Assembly (NCBI GenBank): GCA_031268845.1 | Contig: JAIRWP010000086.1 | Location: 1 to 46,489, forward strand | Reading direction: 5' to 3' | Source: Lactobacillales bacterium | GTDB lineage: Bacteria > Bacillota > Bacilli > Lactobacillales > Streptococcaceae | Length of the DNA: 46,489 bases | Position numbers and translations under genes: made by a program | Part shown: piece by piece, positions 1-8,302 of the stretch | Position numbering within the stretch: the stretch's first letter is position 1 | How the letters are laid out: each line of letters starts with the position of its first letter | Notes under the pieces: generated by a model | The model's input: the letters and a program-made list of their open reading frames with translations, nothing else | Database searches by the model: none | Told to the model about the DNA's origin: nothing

Positions 1-74
1 CGCGCTTCTTCATAAGTATGTCCCTTTGCGAGGTATTTTAAGACCATTTCTCGCGTGTCTTTAGAATATGCCAT
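1..74 (-). mobile_element. IS630-type transposase, N-terminal end (runs off the window)
   Basis: Reading leftward from an ATG at 74, the first 24 codons start MAYSKDTREMVLKYLAKGHT, the typical helix-turn-helix opening of IS630-family transposases. The gene continues beyond position 1, so only the start is visible. The right end of the window carries the C-terminal end of an IS630-type transposase in the same orientation, consistent with two copies of one IS bounding the contig. The family assignment rests on this short stretch. Confidence 0.65.
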
Positions 75-112
75 TGTTTAATTATACTACAGATTGTTTT
101 AAATCGGAACAG

Positions 113-1288
113 CTATAACTCCTTTAATTGACCATCGGTAAGCATAATTTCAATTTGTGTATGTTTGGTTTTAGGATGATAAAAATCATATGGCAAATCA
201 TAACTAGAACTTAATGCTGTATAGTAATTGGCATCAAAACCTACTGCAGATACTAATTTTTTCATTTCATCGATGATAGCTTTGCTCTTATCGGTATAAG
301 AACAGGATTTTAGCGGCTTGCGATCCAAAAAACGTTTAGCTAAATCGCTTAAGATCGGATGCTTTGCCTGCTTCCATTCCGCAAAGTAAGTGTTTAAGAC
401 ATCATCATTTAGATGAAGATAGTCTTCTAATTTGTATTCTTCTTTGAAAAAAGGCAACAAGCGAGGAGAAGTTTGTTTAAAATATTCCGGATCTTTTTGA
501 TATAAATCATACGCCAACTTTAGCAAATGTTTTAAAATCACTTCCATAGCTCTACTCGTAGGATGAAAATAGACTTGCATATACATCTGATAGCGACTAA
601 TGATGTAGTCTTCCACTGCATGCATCCCGCTTAACTTAAAGGCAATGCCATCTTTTACAGGGCAGATAGTACGTAAAATTCTTGTTAGATCAAAGGTACC
701 ATACTTTGTGCCTGTATAGTAAGCATCACGCAAAAGATAATCCATTCGATCAGCATCAATTTGTGAAGAAATAATTTGAACAACTTGCTGATCTTTATAT
801 GTTTTTTGAATTACTTGAGCTACTTTTTCCGGAAAATCCGCTGCAAAATTATGCAAAATTTGAAAAACTTCTGTTTGCTCAGAAGTGATAATATCTATTG
901 TAAATTGCTCGTGATTAGTATGAAAGATATTCTCAAAAGTATGAGAATACGCACCATGCCCAATATCATGCAATAATGCTGCAACCAAAGTCAGTAAACG
1001 CTTAGAATCATCCCAGCCACCATTTACGCTATTTTGAGAACAATGACGACTAAAAATCTTACAAATTTTACGAGCAATTTCATAAACACCAAGTGAATGC
1101 GTAAAACGACTATGCTCACTCCCATGAAAAGTAAAATTTGAAGTCCCTAACTGCTTAATATGGCGCAAACGCTGCATTTCTTTTGCATTAATCAAATCTA
1201 AAATTAATTGATGATCAACTTTTATATAATTATGAATAGGATCACGAAAAATTTTCTCATTAATTAACTGTTCTTCATATGGGATCAT
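113..1288 (-). CDS. HD-domain phosphohydrolase (YwfO / dNTPase-like)
   Basis: The 391-residue protein carries a complete metal-binding HD signature: H64 in RFTHSLG, H107-D108 in LLHDIGHG and D183 in DADRMDYLL. The N-terminal EKIFRDPIHNYI is characteristic of the YwfO family, whose studied enterococcal member is a deoxynucleoside triphosphate triphosphohydrolase. By analogy it probably hydrolyses dNTPs in the cytoplasm and tunes the nucleotide pool; the substrate is inferred. It is somewhat shorter than the roughly 430-450 residues I recall for relatives. The start has an AGGAGATC ribosome-binding site seven bases upstream. It is a single gene, divergent from the amino-acid permease. Confidence 0.85.
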   Translation of the reverse strand: MIPYEEQLINEKIFRDPIHNYIKVDHQLILDLINAKEMQRLRHIKQLGTSNFTFHGSEHSRFTHSLGVYEIARKICKIFSRHCSQNSVNGGWDDSKRLLTLVAALLHDIGHGAYSHTFENIFHTNHEQFTIDIITSEQTEVFQILHNFAADFPEKVAQVIQKTYKDQQVVQIISSQIDADRMDYLLRDAYYTGTKYGTFDLTRILRTICPVKDGIAFKLSGMHAVEDYIISRYQMYMQVYFHPTSRAMEVILKHLLKLAYDLYQKDPEYFKQTSPRLLPFFKEEYKLEDYLHLNDDVLNTYFAEWKQAKHPILSDLAKRFLDRKPLKSCSYTDKSKAIIDEMKKLVSAVGFDANYYTALSSSYDLPYDFYHPKTKHTQIEIMLTDGQLKEL

Positions 1289-1327
1289 AAAGATCTCCTT
1301 TAAATTAAAAAAAGCATGTTTATTTTT

Positions 1328-1356
1328 ATTATAGCAAAAAACACTTTACCAATCAG
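1328..1356 (-). promoter_or_regulatory. Extended -10 promoter of the HD hydrolase gene
   Basis: On the minus strand a perfect TATAAT (1333-1328) is preceded by TGC, forming an extended -10 element. A weak -35 candidate, CTGATT at 1356-1351, lies 17 bases further upstream. The -10 lies about 40 bases before the start codon. Confidence 0.5.
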
Positions 1357-1622
1357 AAGCTCTATTAATTACAAAAACTAGACCTTTTTAAGAATTTGAT
1401 GCAAGTGTTATTGGAATAACTGCGTCATATTCAAGATCATTTTCGTCAAGTTATTACACTAATATTCATCCATAGAAAGATCATTAACACGTTCTTAAGA
1501 ATATGATATCCTTATTTCTTAAGGAGATCTATTGAAATATTAGGAAAATTTATTGGAATAGCAAGTTGAGACTTTTGTGCCTTTTTCATAAAGCTTTCCA
1601 TATCAGAAAGAAAAGAGGAGTT
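1357..1622. other. Intergenic stretch with a MITE-end-like motif
   Basis: The gap between the divergent HD hydrolase and permease genes has no convincing coding sequence. At about 1479-1502 it contains AGATCATTAACACGTTCTTA, which resembles the terminal repeat of the element at 6329-6664 (ATCGTTAACAGGCTCT) and recurs inverted at 9789-9805. It may be a decayed element end or a shared operator. The palindrome TTCTTAAGAA lies beside it. Confidence 0.35.
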
Positions 1623-2981
1623 ATGGAAGAAAGAAATCAACAGGAGTTAAAACGTGGTTTAAAGAATCGACATGTGCAGTTAATCTCACTTGGCGGAGCA
1701 ATTGGGACAGGACTTTTCTTAGGCTCAGGGAAAACCATCCAACTAGCTGGACCGTCGATTTTATTGGCTTATCTTATTACTGGGATTATCTGCTTTTTCA
1801 TTATGCGAGCTTTAGGAGAGCTATTATTGTCCAATTTAAAATACGGCTCGTTTTTGGACTTTATTAAGGAATACTTCGGTGATAAGCATGCCTTCTTTTT
1901 TGGTTGGACATATTGGTTTTGCTGGATTTGCGTAGCGATGACGGATTTAACAGCAACAGGTGTGTATGTTAGACACTGGGCGCCTAACATTCCGCACTGG
2001 ATACCACCATTGATAACTTTAGTTCTTTTGATTTGTTTAAATTTAACAGCTGTGCAAATTTTTGGTGAATTAGAATTTTGGTTTGCTTTAATCAAAGTTA
2101 TCGCTATTTTATCCTTAATTGGCTTTGGCATTTTTATGTTAATCACTCATTTTAAAATTCATGACAATGTTGCCAGTGTTTCTAATCTTTGGGAACATGG
2201 TGGTCTCTTTCCTAGAGGTTTTAAAGGTTTCTTACTCTCTTTTCAGTTGGTTACTTTTTCCTTTGCAGGGATTGAAGTTGTAGGCTTAATCTCTGGTGAA
2301 ACCAAGGATCCACGAAAAGTTATCCCTAAAGCAATCAATAATATTCCCTTTCGTATTATTTTATTTTATATCTTAGCTTTACTTGTCATTATAACAGTTT
2401 ATCCATGGAATAATATTAATACCACGCAAAGTCCCTTTGTTGAAATTTTTTCTGATTTTGGAATTGTTATGGCCGCATCAATTATCAATTTTGTGGTCTT
2501 AACCGCTGCAGCGTCTTCATGTAATAGTGCGATTTACAGTACCAGTCGAATGACTTACTCACTAGCTGAAGAGGGAATTGCTTCAAAACGCCATACTCAG
2601 TTAAATAAAAAGCAAGTTCCTTGTTACTCTATTTTCTTCTCCAGCGCCATTATTTGTGTGGTTATCTTATTAAACTACTCTATTCCAAGCCATGTTTTTG
2701 AAATTATTTCTAGCATTTCCACTATTTGTTTTTTATATATTTGGACAATGTTGGTTTGGGCGCATACAAGATATCGCAAACGTGTTGGTCAGCAAACAAA
2801 TTCAGAATTTAAAATGCCATTTTTCCCCATTAGTAACTATCTTGTTTATCTTTTTATGGCTTTTGTACTGATGATTATGTTTTTTATTCCAGACACAAGA
2901 ATTGCTTTATTTTTTACACCACTGTGGTTTATAGGTGTTGCTATTGCTTATTGGTGGAAAATTAAAAAGCATAGTCACTGA
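1623..2981 (+). CDS. Amino-acid permease (APC superfamily)
   Basis: This integral membrane protein of about 452 residues opens with the APC/AAT signature: LKRGLKNRHVQLISLGGAIG followed by GTGLFLGSGKTIQLAGPSI. Around twelve hydrophobic segments follow, ending in IAYWWKIKK. Such carriers import amino acids with protons; similarity to the lysine/proline/aromatic/alanine group is evident, but the substrate cannot be chosen from sequence. I placed the start at the ATG at 1623 because AGAGGAG lies five bases before it; an in-frame upstream start at 1566 lacks a comparable site. It appears to be transcribed alone, followed by a broken small gene. Confidence 0.85.
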   Translation: MEERNQQELKRGLKNRHVQLISLGGAIGTGLFLGSGKTIQLAGPSILLAYLITGIICFFIMRALGELLLSNLKYGSFLDFIKEYFGDKHAFFFGWTYWFCWICVAMTDLTATGVYVRHWAPNIPHWIPPLITLVLLICLNLTAVQIFGELEFWFALIKVIAILSLIGFGIFMLITHFKIHDNVASVSNLWEHGGLFPRGFKGFLLSFQLVTFSFAGIEVVGLISGETKDPRKVIPKAINNIPFRIILFYILALLVIITVYPWNNINTTQSPFVEIFSDFGIVMAASIINFVVLTAAASSCNSAIYSTSRMTYSLAEEGIASKRHTQLNKKQVPCYSIFFSSAIICVVILLNYSIPSHVFEIISSISTICFLYIWTMLVWAHTRYRKRVGQQTNSEFKMPFFPISNYLVYLFMAFVLMIMFFIPDTRIALFFTPLWFIGVAIAYWWKIKKHSH

Positions 2982-3017
2982 ACTTAAATATTTATAAATG
3001 CTAGTAGGAGGAAAGTG

Positions 3018-3246
3018 ATGAATTAAAGGTTGTGGAAAAAAATCTGAACCACCTTTTTTTGAAGAAGGGATCGTTATTTGTTTTACACTCGCTACTTTAA
3101 AACGTAATAAGTTTAGTATTCCAATTTATGCCGAAGAAGATGCTCTTTGGAGCATTAGAAATTTAGAACAAAAAGCTACCGTTGAGTTACTGGCACATCT
3201 TGTATATGATGTTCAAGAAAAGACATGGAACATCATAATAAATTGA
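3018..3246 (+). pseudogene. Small frameshifted gene of unknown function
   Basis: A strong AGGAGGA site lies five bases before ATG 3018, but that frame stops after two codons. Another frame is then open to TGA 3244-3246, encoding about 70 residues including EEGIVICFTLATLKRNKFSI and AHLVYDVQEKTWNIIIN. The break falls among A-rich runs (TTAAA and a seven-A tract), so either natural decay or a homopolymer sequencing error could explain it. I do not recognise the family. Its end abuts the TPP riboswitch. Confidence 0.5.
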
Positions 3247-3350
3247 TTTTCACAAGGGGAGCTTTTAGCTGAGACCATTTTGGGACCCTCATAACCTGAT
3301 CTCGTTAATACGAGCGTAGGGATGTGTAAAGATACCTCCTCTTTGTGAAT
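3247..3350 (+). promoter_or_regulatory. TPP riboswitch (THI element) controlling thiT
   Basis: The aptamer shows conserved TPP-riboswitch blocks: GGGGAGC, GCTGAGA, GGGACCC, ACCTGATCTCGTTAATACGA and GCGTAGGGA. Past the aptamer, CCTCCT at 3335-3340 is complementary to the thiT Shine-Dalgarno AGGAGG (3362-3367). The same segment with its flank (3335-3349) also pairs with the leader 5' end (TTCACAAGGGGAG, 3248-3261). The two pairings exclude each other. This predicts that without TPP the leader 5' end captures the anti-SD and thiT is translated; with TPP the aptamer uses GGGGAG and the anti-SD blocks the ribosome site. The mechanism is inferred; the element is clear. Confidence 0.92.
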
Positions 3351-3377
3351 AATCTTTCATAAGGAGGAATTTTATTA

Positions 3378-3926
3378 ATGTTAGATAAGAATCATAAAAT
3401 GATGGTTTATTTAGAAATAGCAATGGTGAGCGCGGTAGCTTTTGCTCTTTCTTATATTCCTTTGCAATTGTTTCATGCAGCGCTTGATCTATCGCTTAGC
3501 TTTATTGCAATTGCAATTTTAGCTATACGTAGAGGAATGCTGCCAGCAATGTTAGCAGGCGCTATTTGCGGAATGTTATCTATATTAACGGGCAAAGCAG
3601 AGTTTTTAACAGTTGTACAAATCTTGATGGATTATCCAGTTGCCTTTGCTTTTAGTGGTCTTGTTGGAATTTTTTCTTTTCAAATAAAAACCAAACGTCA
3701 ATTTACTTTTTGGATTTTTTTAGCATCATTTACAGGATCTTTAGCGCGGTGGTTTTGGCATTTCGTTGCAGGCGTGCTTTTTTGGGGAAGCTATGCTCCA
3801 AAAGGTGTCAGTCCATGGAGTTATAGTTTGTTAATGAATGGTATAAGCTGTTTCTTTAATGCAATGATGCTAAGTTTTGTTTTACTTTTTATTGTGAAAA
3901 AAGCAGAGTTTTTAATTCGTCGTTAA
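3378..3926 (+). CDS. thiT: ThiT, substrate-binding (S) subunit of the ECF thiamine transporter
   Basis: The 182-residue protein has about six hydrophobic segments and ThiT-like features: an N-terminal cytosolic helix, an AIRRGMLPAMLAGAICGM stretch, the YP loop in QILMDYPVAFA, and a Trp/Tyr-rich region including ARWFWHFVAGVLFWGSYAP. ThiT binds thiamine at the outer membrane face and works with the shared EcfAA'T energising module, which is not encoded here. The TPP riboswitch upstream confirms the thiamine link. The SD AAGGAGG sits ten bases before the ATG and is the likely control target. Confidence 0.93.
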   Translation: MLDKNHKMMVYLEIAMVSAVAFALSYIPLQLFHAALDLSLSFIAIAILAIRRGMLPAMLAGAICGMLSILTGKAEFLTVVQILMDYPVAFAFSGLVGIFSFQIKTKRQFTFWIFLASFTGSLARWFWHFVAGVLFWGSYAPKGVSPWSYSLLMNGISCFFNAMMLSFVLLFIVKKAEFLIRR

Positions 3927-4236
3927 TTTATTTTGTTGTGATGTCTTTCACTACGCGTTGTAGTATAATTTATTGTTTGTTAACCTGATTGAGAAATGTA
4001 GGATCTATTAAACCTCTTGTCAAAACTAGGTTTCAATCGAAATGACACTTGTCGTTAGAGATAAAACCGCCATTCAAATCATCGAGTGGCATCACAATTG
4101 TGCTTTTGCAAGAGGCTTATTAATAAATTTCCTCTAAAAGCTATATGTATCAAGGAAAAAAGAAGTTCTAAAGCTTAATGCATATAGTTTTCGGGGGATT
4201 TAATTTTTATAAAACAAAGGATGAGGGGGACTTTTT
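3927..4236 (+). other. Leader/intergenic region with possible RNA structure
   Basis: No coding sequence is seen. A perfect TATAAT lies at 3964-3969 but without a clear -35. Downstream, CCTCTTG (4013-4019) can pair with CAAGAGG (4109-4115), enclosing a second stem between GCCATTC and GAGTGGC (about 4071-4092). Later CTATATG and CATATAG (about 4141-4191) can pair. This could be a structured leader of the oligopeptide-binding gene; I recognise no known riboswitch class. Confidence 0.35.
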
Positions 4237-6228
4237 TTGAATAAAAAACGTTTTTTATTAATGCTTTTAACGAGCGCAGTTCTTTTAGGGTGTTTAAGTG
4301 GTTGCAATTCTAAAAAAGATTTAAGTTCAAATCGTAATAACGAAACATTAAATTCTTTTTATCATACTGACCCAAATTCTTTTGATTACTTGGTTACTTA
4401 TCTAATGACCAATAGCACTCATTTTAATAATTTTGTCGAAGGGTTGCTTGGATACGATCGAAATGGCAATCTTAGAGGAGCGATGGCTGAATCTTGGAAA
4501 GTATCTAAAGACAATCGAATTTATACTTATCAAATCCGTAAAGATGCTAGATGGATGCAAGCAGATGGCAGCGAGTATGGTGAGGTTAAGCCTTCTGATT
4601 GGGTGATAGGACTAAAATATGCAGCGGATTCAAAATCGCAAATGATGTACGTTGCACAAAATAGTATCGAAGGATTAAATGAGTATATCAAAGGTGAAGA
4701 TAAGGATTTTTCCCATGTAGGGATTAAAGCAGATGATAAAAAAGGAACACTAACATATACATTAAAGGAATCTGAGCCTTATTGGAATTCAAAACTTGTT
4801 TTAAGTGTTTTTTTTCCAGTTAATGCCAGATTTTTAAAAGTAAAAGGTAAGAGCTTTGGTAAGCTAGCGGCTGATTCTATTCTTTATAATGGACCTTATG
4901 TTTTGGCAGAATATACTTCAAAATCTGTTATTCGCATGAAAGCAAATGATGCATATTGGGATAAGAAAAATGTTCACGTAAAAAACATCAATTTAACTTT
5001 TGATAGCGGCAAAGATCCATCTCAACAATATAGAGGACTTGCTAAGGGAGAATTTTCCTCAGCTATTTTAAAACCATCAGATGCTGCATATAAAAAAATA
5101 TATAAGAAAAATAAAAGTAAAATCTGTTATATGGGTGAAAAAGCAGGAACTTATTTTGCAATGTTTAACTTCAATCGTCAGTCTTACAATTATACAATTT
5201 CAAACAAAGATAAAGAAGGTACGCATAAAGCTATAATGAATCTAAACTTCCGTAAAGCTATTTTATTCTCGCTTAATTTAACAAATATAAATTCTCAAAG
5301 TCTTGGCGAGCAAGCCGGAGCCTTAAGTAATAGACATTCGTTAATTCCACCAAATTTTGTCAGCGTAGGTAAAAAGAGTTATGGTGCTATTTTACAGAAA
5401 AAAATGAATGCTTTAGATCCCAATTGGAAAAGTGTTGACTTTGCTAAAGATGGAAATAATACCTCACATAATGTAAAACTTGCAAAGCAGTATTTTGCAA
5501 AAGCAAAAGCTGAACTAAGTGCAAAAGGTGTTAAATTCCCAATTCATTTGGATACAGTAGAAAATGAAAGTGATGTCACAAAATTAAATACTGATAAGTC
5601 TTTCAAACAATCAATTGAAAACACTTTAGGCTCAGATAATGTGGTGTATGACGTTCATAAAATAAGCAAAGATAAAATGCTAGCTGTAACTTATCAAGCA
5701 GAAACATCCAAAGAAAAAGATTATGATTTTGCTTATTATACGGGTTGGAATCCGGATTTTAGCGATCCTATATCTTACTTAGAAGTATATGGTCAACATG
5801 GTAGCGAACTTAAAAATTTTGGCTTATCAGCTCCTACTGAAAATACATATACAGATATCGATGGAGAAATTATTAAGTCTATTGGTTTAGATAAATTTGA
5901 TGAATTATTAAGTAAAGCAGAAGAAATCAGAGCAGTTGATAAACAAACAGATAGATATGAAGCTTTGACTGAAGCAGAAGCCTACTTGCTTAATAGTGCA
6001 TGCATTATACCAACAAAATATGATATTTTTCCTTGCATGTTGAAAATAAAACCATTTAGTTGGTCATCTTCTTCAACTGGAATAGGTAGTTTTGCCAATT
6101 TACGATATCCAGAATGGAAGTATGTTGAATTACAAGATGATATCGTCACAGCAGAACAATATAAAAAAGCGCAGCAAAATTTTGCTAAAAATTTTGCTAA
6201 AAGTAAAGTGCTTGATGAAGTGAAATAA
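4237..6228 (+). CDS. OppA-like oligopeptide-binding lipoprotein
   Basis: This 663-residue extracellular solute-binding protein of family 5 is a lipoprotein: a hydrophobic signal sequence ends in the lipobox LSGC, with Cys23 the predicted lipidation site. It should capture peptides outside the cell for an ABC importer; the permease and ATPase genes are not adjacent, so it is an orphan binding subunit, which is common in Lactobacillales. Family features include the WKVSKDNRIYTYQIRKDARW block and the YDFAYYTGWNPDFSDPISYL segment. The start is TTG, chosen because GAGGGGG lies seven bases upstream and the signal peptide begins there. A strong terminator follows. Confidence 0.88.
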   Translation: MNKKRFLLMLLTSAVLLGCLSGCNSKKDLSSNRNNETLNSFYHTDPNSFDYLVTYLMTNSTHFNNFVEGLLGYDRNGNLRGAMAESWKVSKDNRIYTYQIRKDARWMQADGSEYGEVKPSDWVIGLKYAADSKSQMMYVAQNSIEGLNEYIKGEDKDFSHVGIKADDKKGTLTYTLKESEPYWNSKLVLSVFFPVNARFLKVKGKSFGKLAADSILYNGPYVLAEYTSKSVIRMKANDAYWDKKNVHVKNINLTFDSGKDPSQQYRGLAKGEFSSAILKPSDAAYKKIYKKNKSKICYMGEKAGTYFAMFNFNRQSYNYTISNKDKEGTHKAIMNLNFRKAILFSLNLTNINSQSLGEQAGALSNRHSLIPPNFVSVGKKSYGAILQKKMNALDPNWKSVDFAKDGNNTSHNVKLAKQYFAKAKAELSAKGVKFPIHLDTVENESDVTKLNTDKSFKQSIENTLGSDNVVYDVHKISKDKMLAVTYQAETSKEKDYDFAYYTGWNPDFSDPISYLEVYGQHGSELKNFGLSAPTENTYTDIDGEIIKSIGLDKFDELLSKAEEIRAVDKQTDRYEALTEAEAYLLNSACIIPTKYDIFPCMLKIKPFSWSSSSTGIGSFANLRYPEWKYVELQDDIVTAEQYKKAQQNFAKNFAKSKVLDEVK

Positions 6229-6245
6229 GATAAAAAAATAGATTA

Positions 6246-6288
6246 AAAACCCTTGATGCTATTATCAAAAATAGTAATCAAGGGTTTT
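6246..6288 (+). terminator. Intrinsic terminator after the OppA-like gene
   Basis: A 12-bp perfect stem pairs AAAACCCTTGAT (6246-6257) with ATCAAGGGTTTT (6277-6288); the loop has a further CTATT/AATAG pairing. The flanking A and T runs make it potentially bidirectional. Confidence 0.85.
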
Positions 6289-6328
6289 AAATTTTTAAAA
6301 ATTGAGTTTGTTTTTTCACTCTGGTCTA

Positions 6329-6664
6329 AGAGCCTGTTAACGATCTCCATAATTGCGACTTTTTTGGCAATTTTTTGCCTTTCTTCGTCAAAAGACCTGT
6401 CGGGTTCCTTACGATTTGTTCAAGTTTTACTTGATTACAAATCGTTGGAACGGGAGCCTCGATTTATCACCGCTAAACCTACGTTTACCGGTGATAGAAA
6501 ACTTCGTTTTCTTTTATCCATTACCTAAAAGCTGTGCTTTTAGCCTAGAATTGCATAAAAATTTCTCAAAAAGACCTGTCGGGTTATTACAAGTTGTTTC
6601 AAGCTTTGCTGGATTACAACTTGTATAACGGGATCCATCAATAGAGAAATCGTTAACAGGCTCT
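6329..6664. mobile_element. MITE-like element 1 (336 bp) with internal long hairpins
   Basis: Perfect 16-bp terminal inverted repeats (AGAGCCTGTTAACGAT at 6329-6344, its complement at 6649-6664) bound a non-coding element. The flanks share CTAAG, a possible target duplication. Inside are two long imperfect hairpins, around 6396-6453 and 6580-6634, built on the same plan (arms ACGATTTGT/ACAAATCGT and ACAAGTTGT/ACAACTTGT). About 100 bp match the element at 8303-8582 in inverse orientation. It lies about 50 bp before rodZ, so it may have replaced rodZ's promoter region. Open frames here are not credible genes. Confidence 0.75.
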
Positions 6665-6715
6665 AAGAAATAAAAGAAATATTAAATTTCTTTTTAAGAA
6701 AGAGTGACTTAAAGA

Positions 6716-7699
6716 GTGGTTAGAAAGAAAGGAACCGTTGGAGAGCGTTTAACCGCTGCGCGTCTTGAAAGTGGGTTGACGATAAATGAAATTCAACAAA
6801 TTACTAAAATACAAATTCGTTATTTAGAAGCAATTGAACAGGATCAATATGCAAACTTACCTGGAACTTTTTATGTGCGAGCGTTTATTCGTCAGTATGC
6901 GCATGCTGTGGGTGAAAATGCAGATGAGCTGATTGATATTTATGATGGAAAGATTGAACCATATGCTCCTGATCCAGAGGAATTACCTAAAATTCCTAAG
7001 GTCAAAAAAGTCGAAAAGCAAAGAATTACACGCCATGATAATCGAGTGAAAAGTTCACTGCCGTTTATTGTTTTGGGGATTTTTGCTTTGGCAATTTTGG
7101 CAATTGTACTTTATTTTATGTTTGCATATCAAGGCATTAAGCCGATGATTGATACCGACAACTCTATCAAAGTTGATCGAATGTTTGAATCATCAACTTC
7201 AAAAAGCAAAAAAGATTCGTCGTTAAATTCAAACAGTTCAAAAACAAAAGACAGTAAGACAACTTCTAGTAGTAGTGCAGATAAGAGTAAAAAAATTGAA
7301 ATAACTAAAATTTCAGAAACTGGAAATAATATCCAATTAGCCGTCAAAAATATTTCTGGACAAGCGGAAATACAGGTGAAGTCAACCGATCCAGCAAAAG
7401 GAACGTGGGTTCAGATTAATGACGCAAATCAAACAGCATTATATTCTGGAACAATACAAGCATCTAATTCATATCGTCAAAAATTAGTAGAAGGAATGCA
7501 AAAATTTTCAATTACGATTGGCGCTCCTGCTAATACAGAATTGACCATTAATGGAGAAAAATTAGATATGGCATCTTACAATTCGGGGATGGTTCTTAAC
7601 CTTACAGTTTCTTTGGAATATGTTGGAGGAAGTACAAGTACAACAAATAGCAGTAGTTCAAGCAGTTCAAAAACGCAGCAAACATACGGATATCAGTAA
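6716..7699 (+). CDS. rodZ: RodZ-like cell-shape / division protein (YmfM)
   Basis: The 327-residue protein has the RodZ layout: an N-terminal helix-turn-helix (residues 7-70, GERLTAARLESGLTINEIQQ), a basic juxtamembrane stretch, one membrane segment (about 115-138), a Ser/Lys-rich linker (about 155-195) and an extracytoplasmic beta-rich domain (about 205-300) with a Ser/Thr-rich tail. RodZ links the cytoskeleton or elongation machinery to the membrane. It directly precedes pgsA, as in many Firmicutes. The start is GTG with only a weak ribosome site, and MITE 1 ends just upstream, so expression may be altered. Confidence 0.85.
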   Translation: MVRKKGTVGERLTAARLESGLTINEIQQITKIQIRYLEAIEQDQYANLPGTFYVRAFIRQYAHAVGENADELIDIYDGKIEPYAPDPEELPKIPKVKKVEKQRITRHDNRVKSSLPFIVLGIFALAILAIVLYFMFAYQGIKPMIDTDNSIKVDRMFESSTSKSKKDSSLNSNSSKTKDSKTTSSSSADKSKKIEITKISETGNNIQLAVKNISGQAEIQVKSTDPAKGTWVQINDANQTALYSGTIQASNSYRQKLVEGMQKFSITIGAPANTELTINGEKLDMASYNSGMVLNLTVSLEYVGGSTSTTNSSSSSSSKTQQTYGYQ

Positions 7700-7727
7700 T
7701 TTTTATTGAAAGGGAAGGAAATTTTAA

Positions 7728-8297
7728 ATGAACTTACCTAATAAGTTAACGGTATTACGAATTTTGATGATTCCTTTATTCTTATTTGTCCTTTCCTTTC
7801 CATTTGATTGGGGAAGTGTGGCTGCTGTTCCTATAACTCATATTATTGCAGCAATTATTTTTACACTAGCGTCCATTACGGATTGGTTGGATGGATACTT
7901 AGCCAGAAAATGGCATTTGGTGACAAATTTTGGGAAATTCGCCGATCCTTTAGCAGATAAAATATTGGTTATGGCAGCTTTTATTATTTTAGTGCAACTT
8001 AAACAGGCGCCAGCATGGGTTGTGGCTATTATTGTGATGCGCGAGCTAGCAGTTACTGGTCTGCGTTTGCTTTTAGTGGAAGAAGGAGAAGTTTTAGGTG
8101 CTGCATGGCCAGGGAAAATTAAAACAGCAACGCAAATGTTTGCGATTATCTTTTTATTGTTGCACAACCTACCATTTGCTTTGATGATCAACTTTCCTTT
8201 AGGAAAATTGTTATTATATAGTGCATTGGTCTTTACGATTTATTCCGGTGTGGATTATTTTGTTAAAAACAAAAAAGTATTTAAGGAGAGCATGTAA
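7728..8297 (+). CDS. pgsA: CDP-diacylglycerol-glycerol-3-phosphate phosphatidyltransferase
   Basis: This 189-residue membrane enzyme makes phosphatidylglycerol-phosphate from CDP-diacylglycerol and glycerol-3-phosphate, the committed step to phosphatidylglycerol and cardiolipin. The CDP-alcohol phosphotransferase motif is intact: D55-G56, A59-R60, G69, D73 and D77. Several hydrophobic segments follow. It lies 28 bp after rodZ with an AAGGGAAGG ribosome site and is probably co-transcribed. In related genomes cinA and recA often follow; here a MITE begins five bases after the stop codon and the next genes are convergent, so the usual order is broken. Confidence 0.94.
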   Translation: MNLPNKLTVLRILMIPLFLFVLSFPFDWGSVAAVPITHIIAAIIFTLASITDWLDGYLARKWHLVTNFGKFADPLADKILVMAAFIILVQLKQAPAWVVAIIVMRELAVTGLRLLLVEEGEVLGAAWPGKIKTATQMFAIIFLLLHNLPFALMINFPLGKLLLYSALVFTIYSGVDYFVKNKKVFKESM

Positions 8298-8302
8298 GCT
8301 TT

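Noticed and set aside
6253-6628. Two overlapping plus-strand frames of 91 codons
   Set aside because: They lie inside MITE 1, have no ribosome sites, and consist of translated hairpins and terminal repeats.
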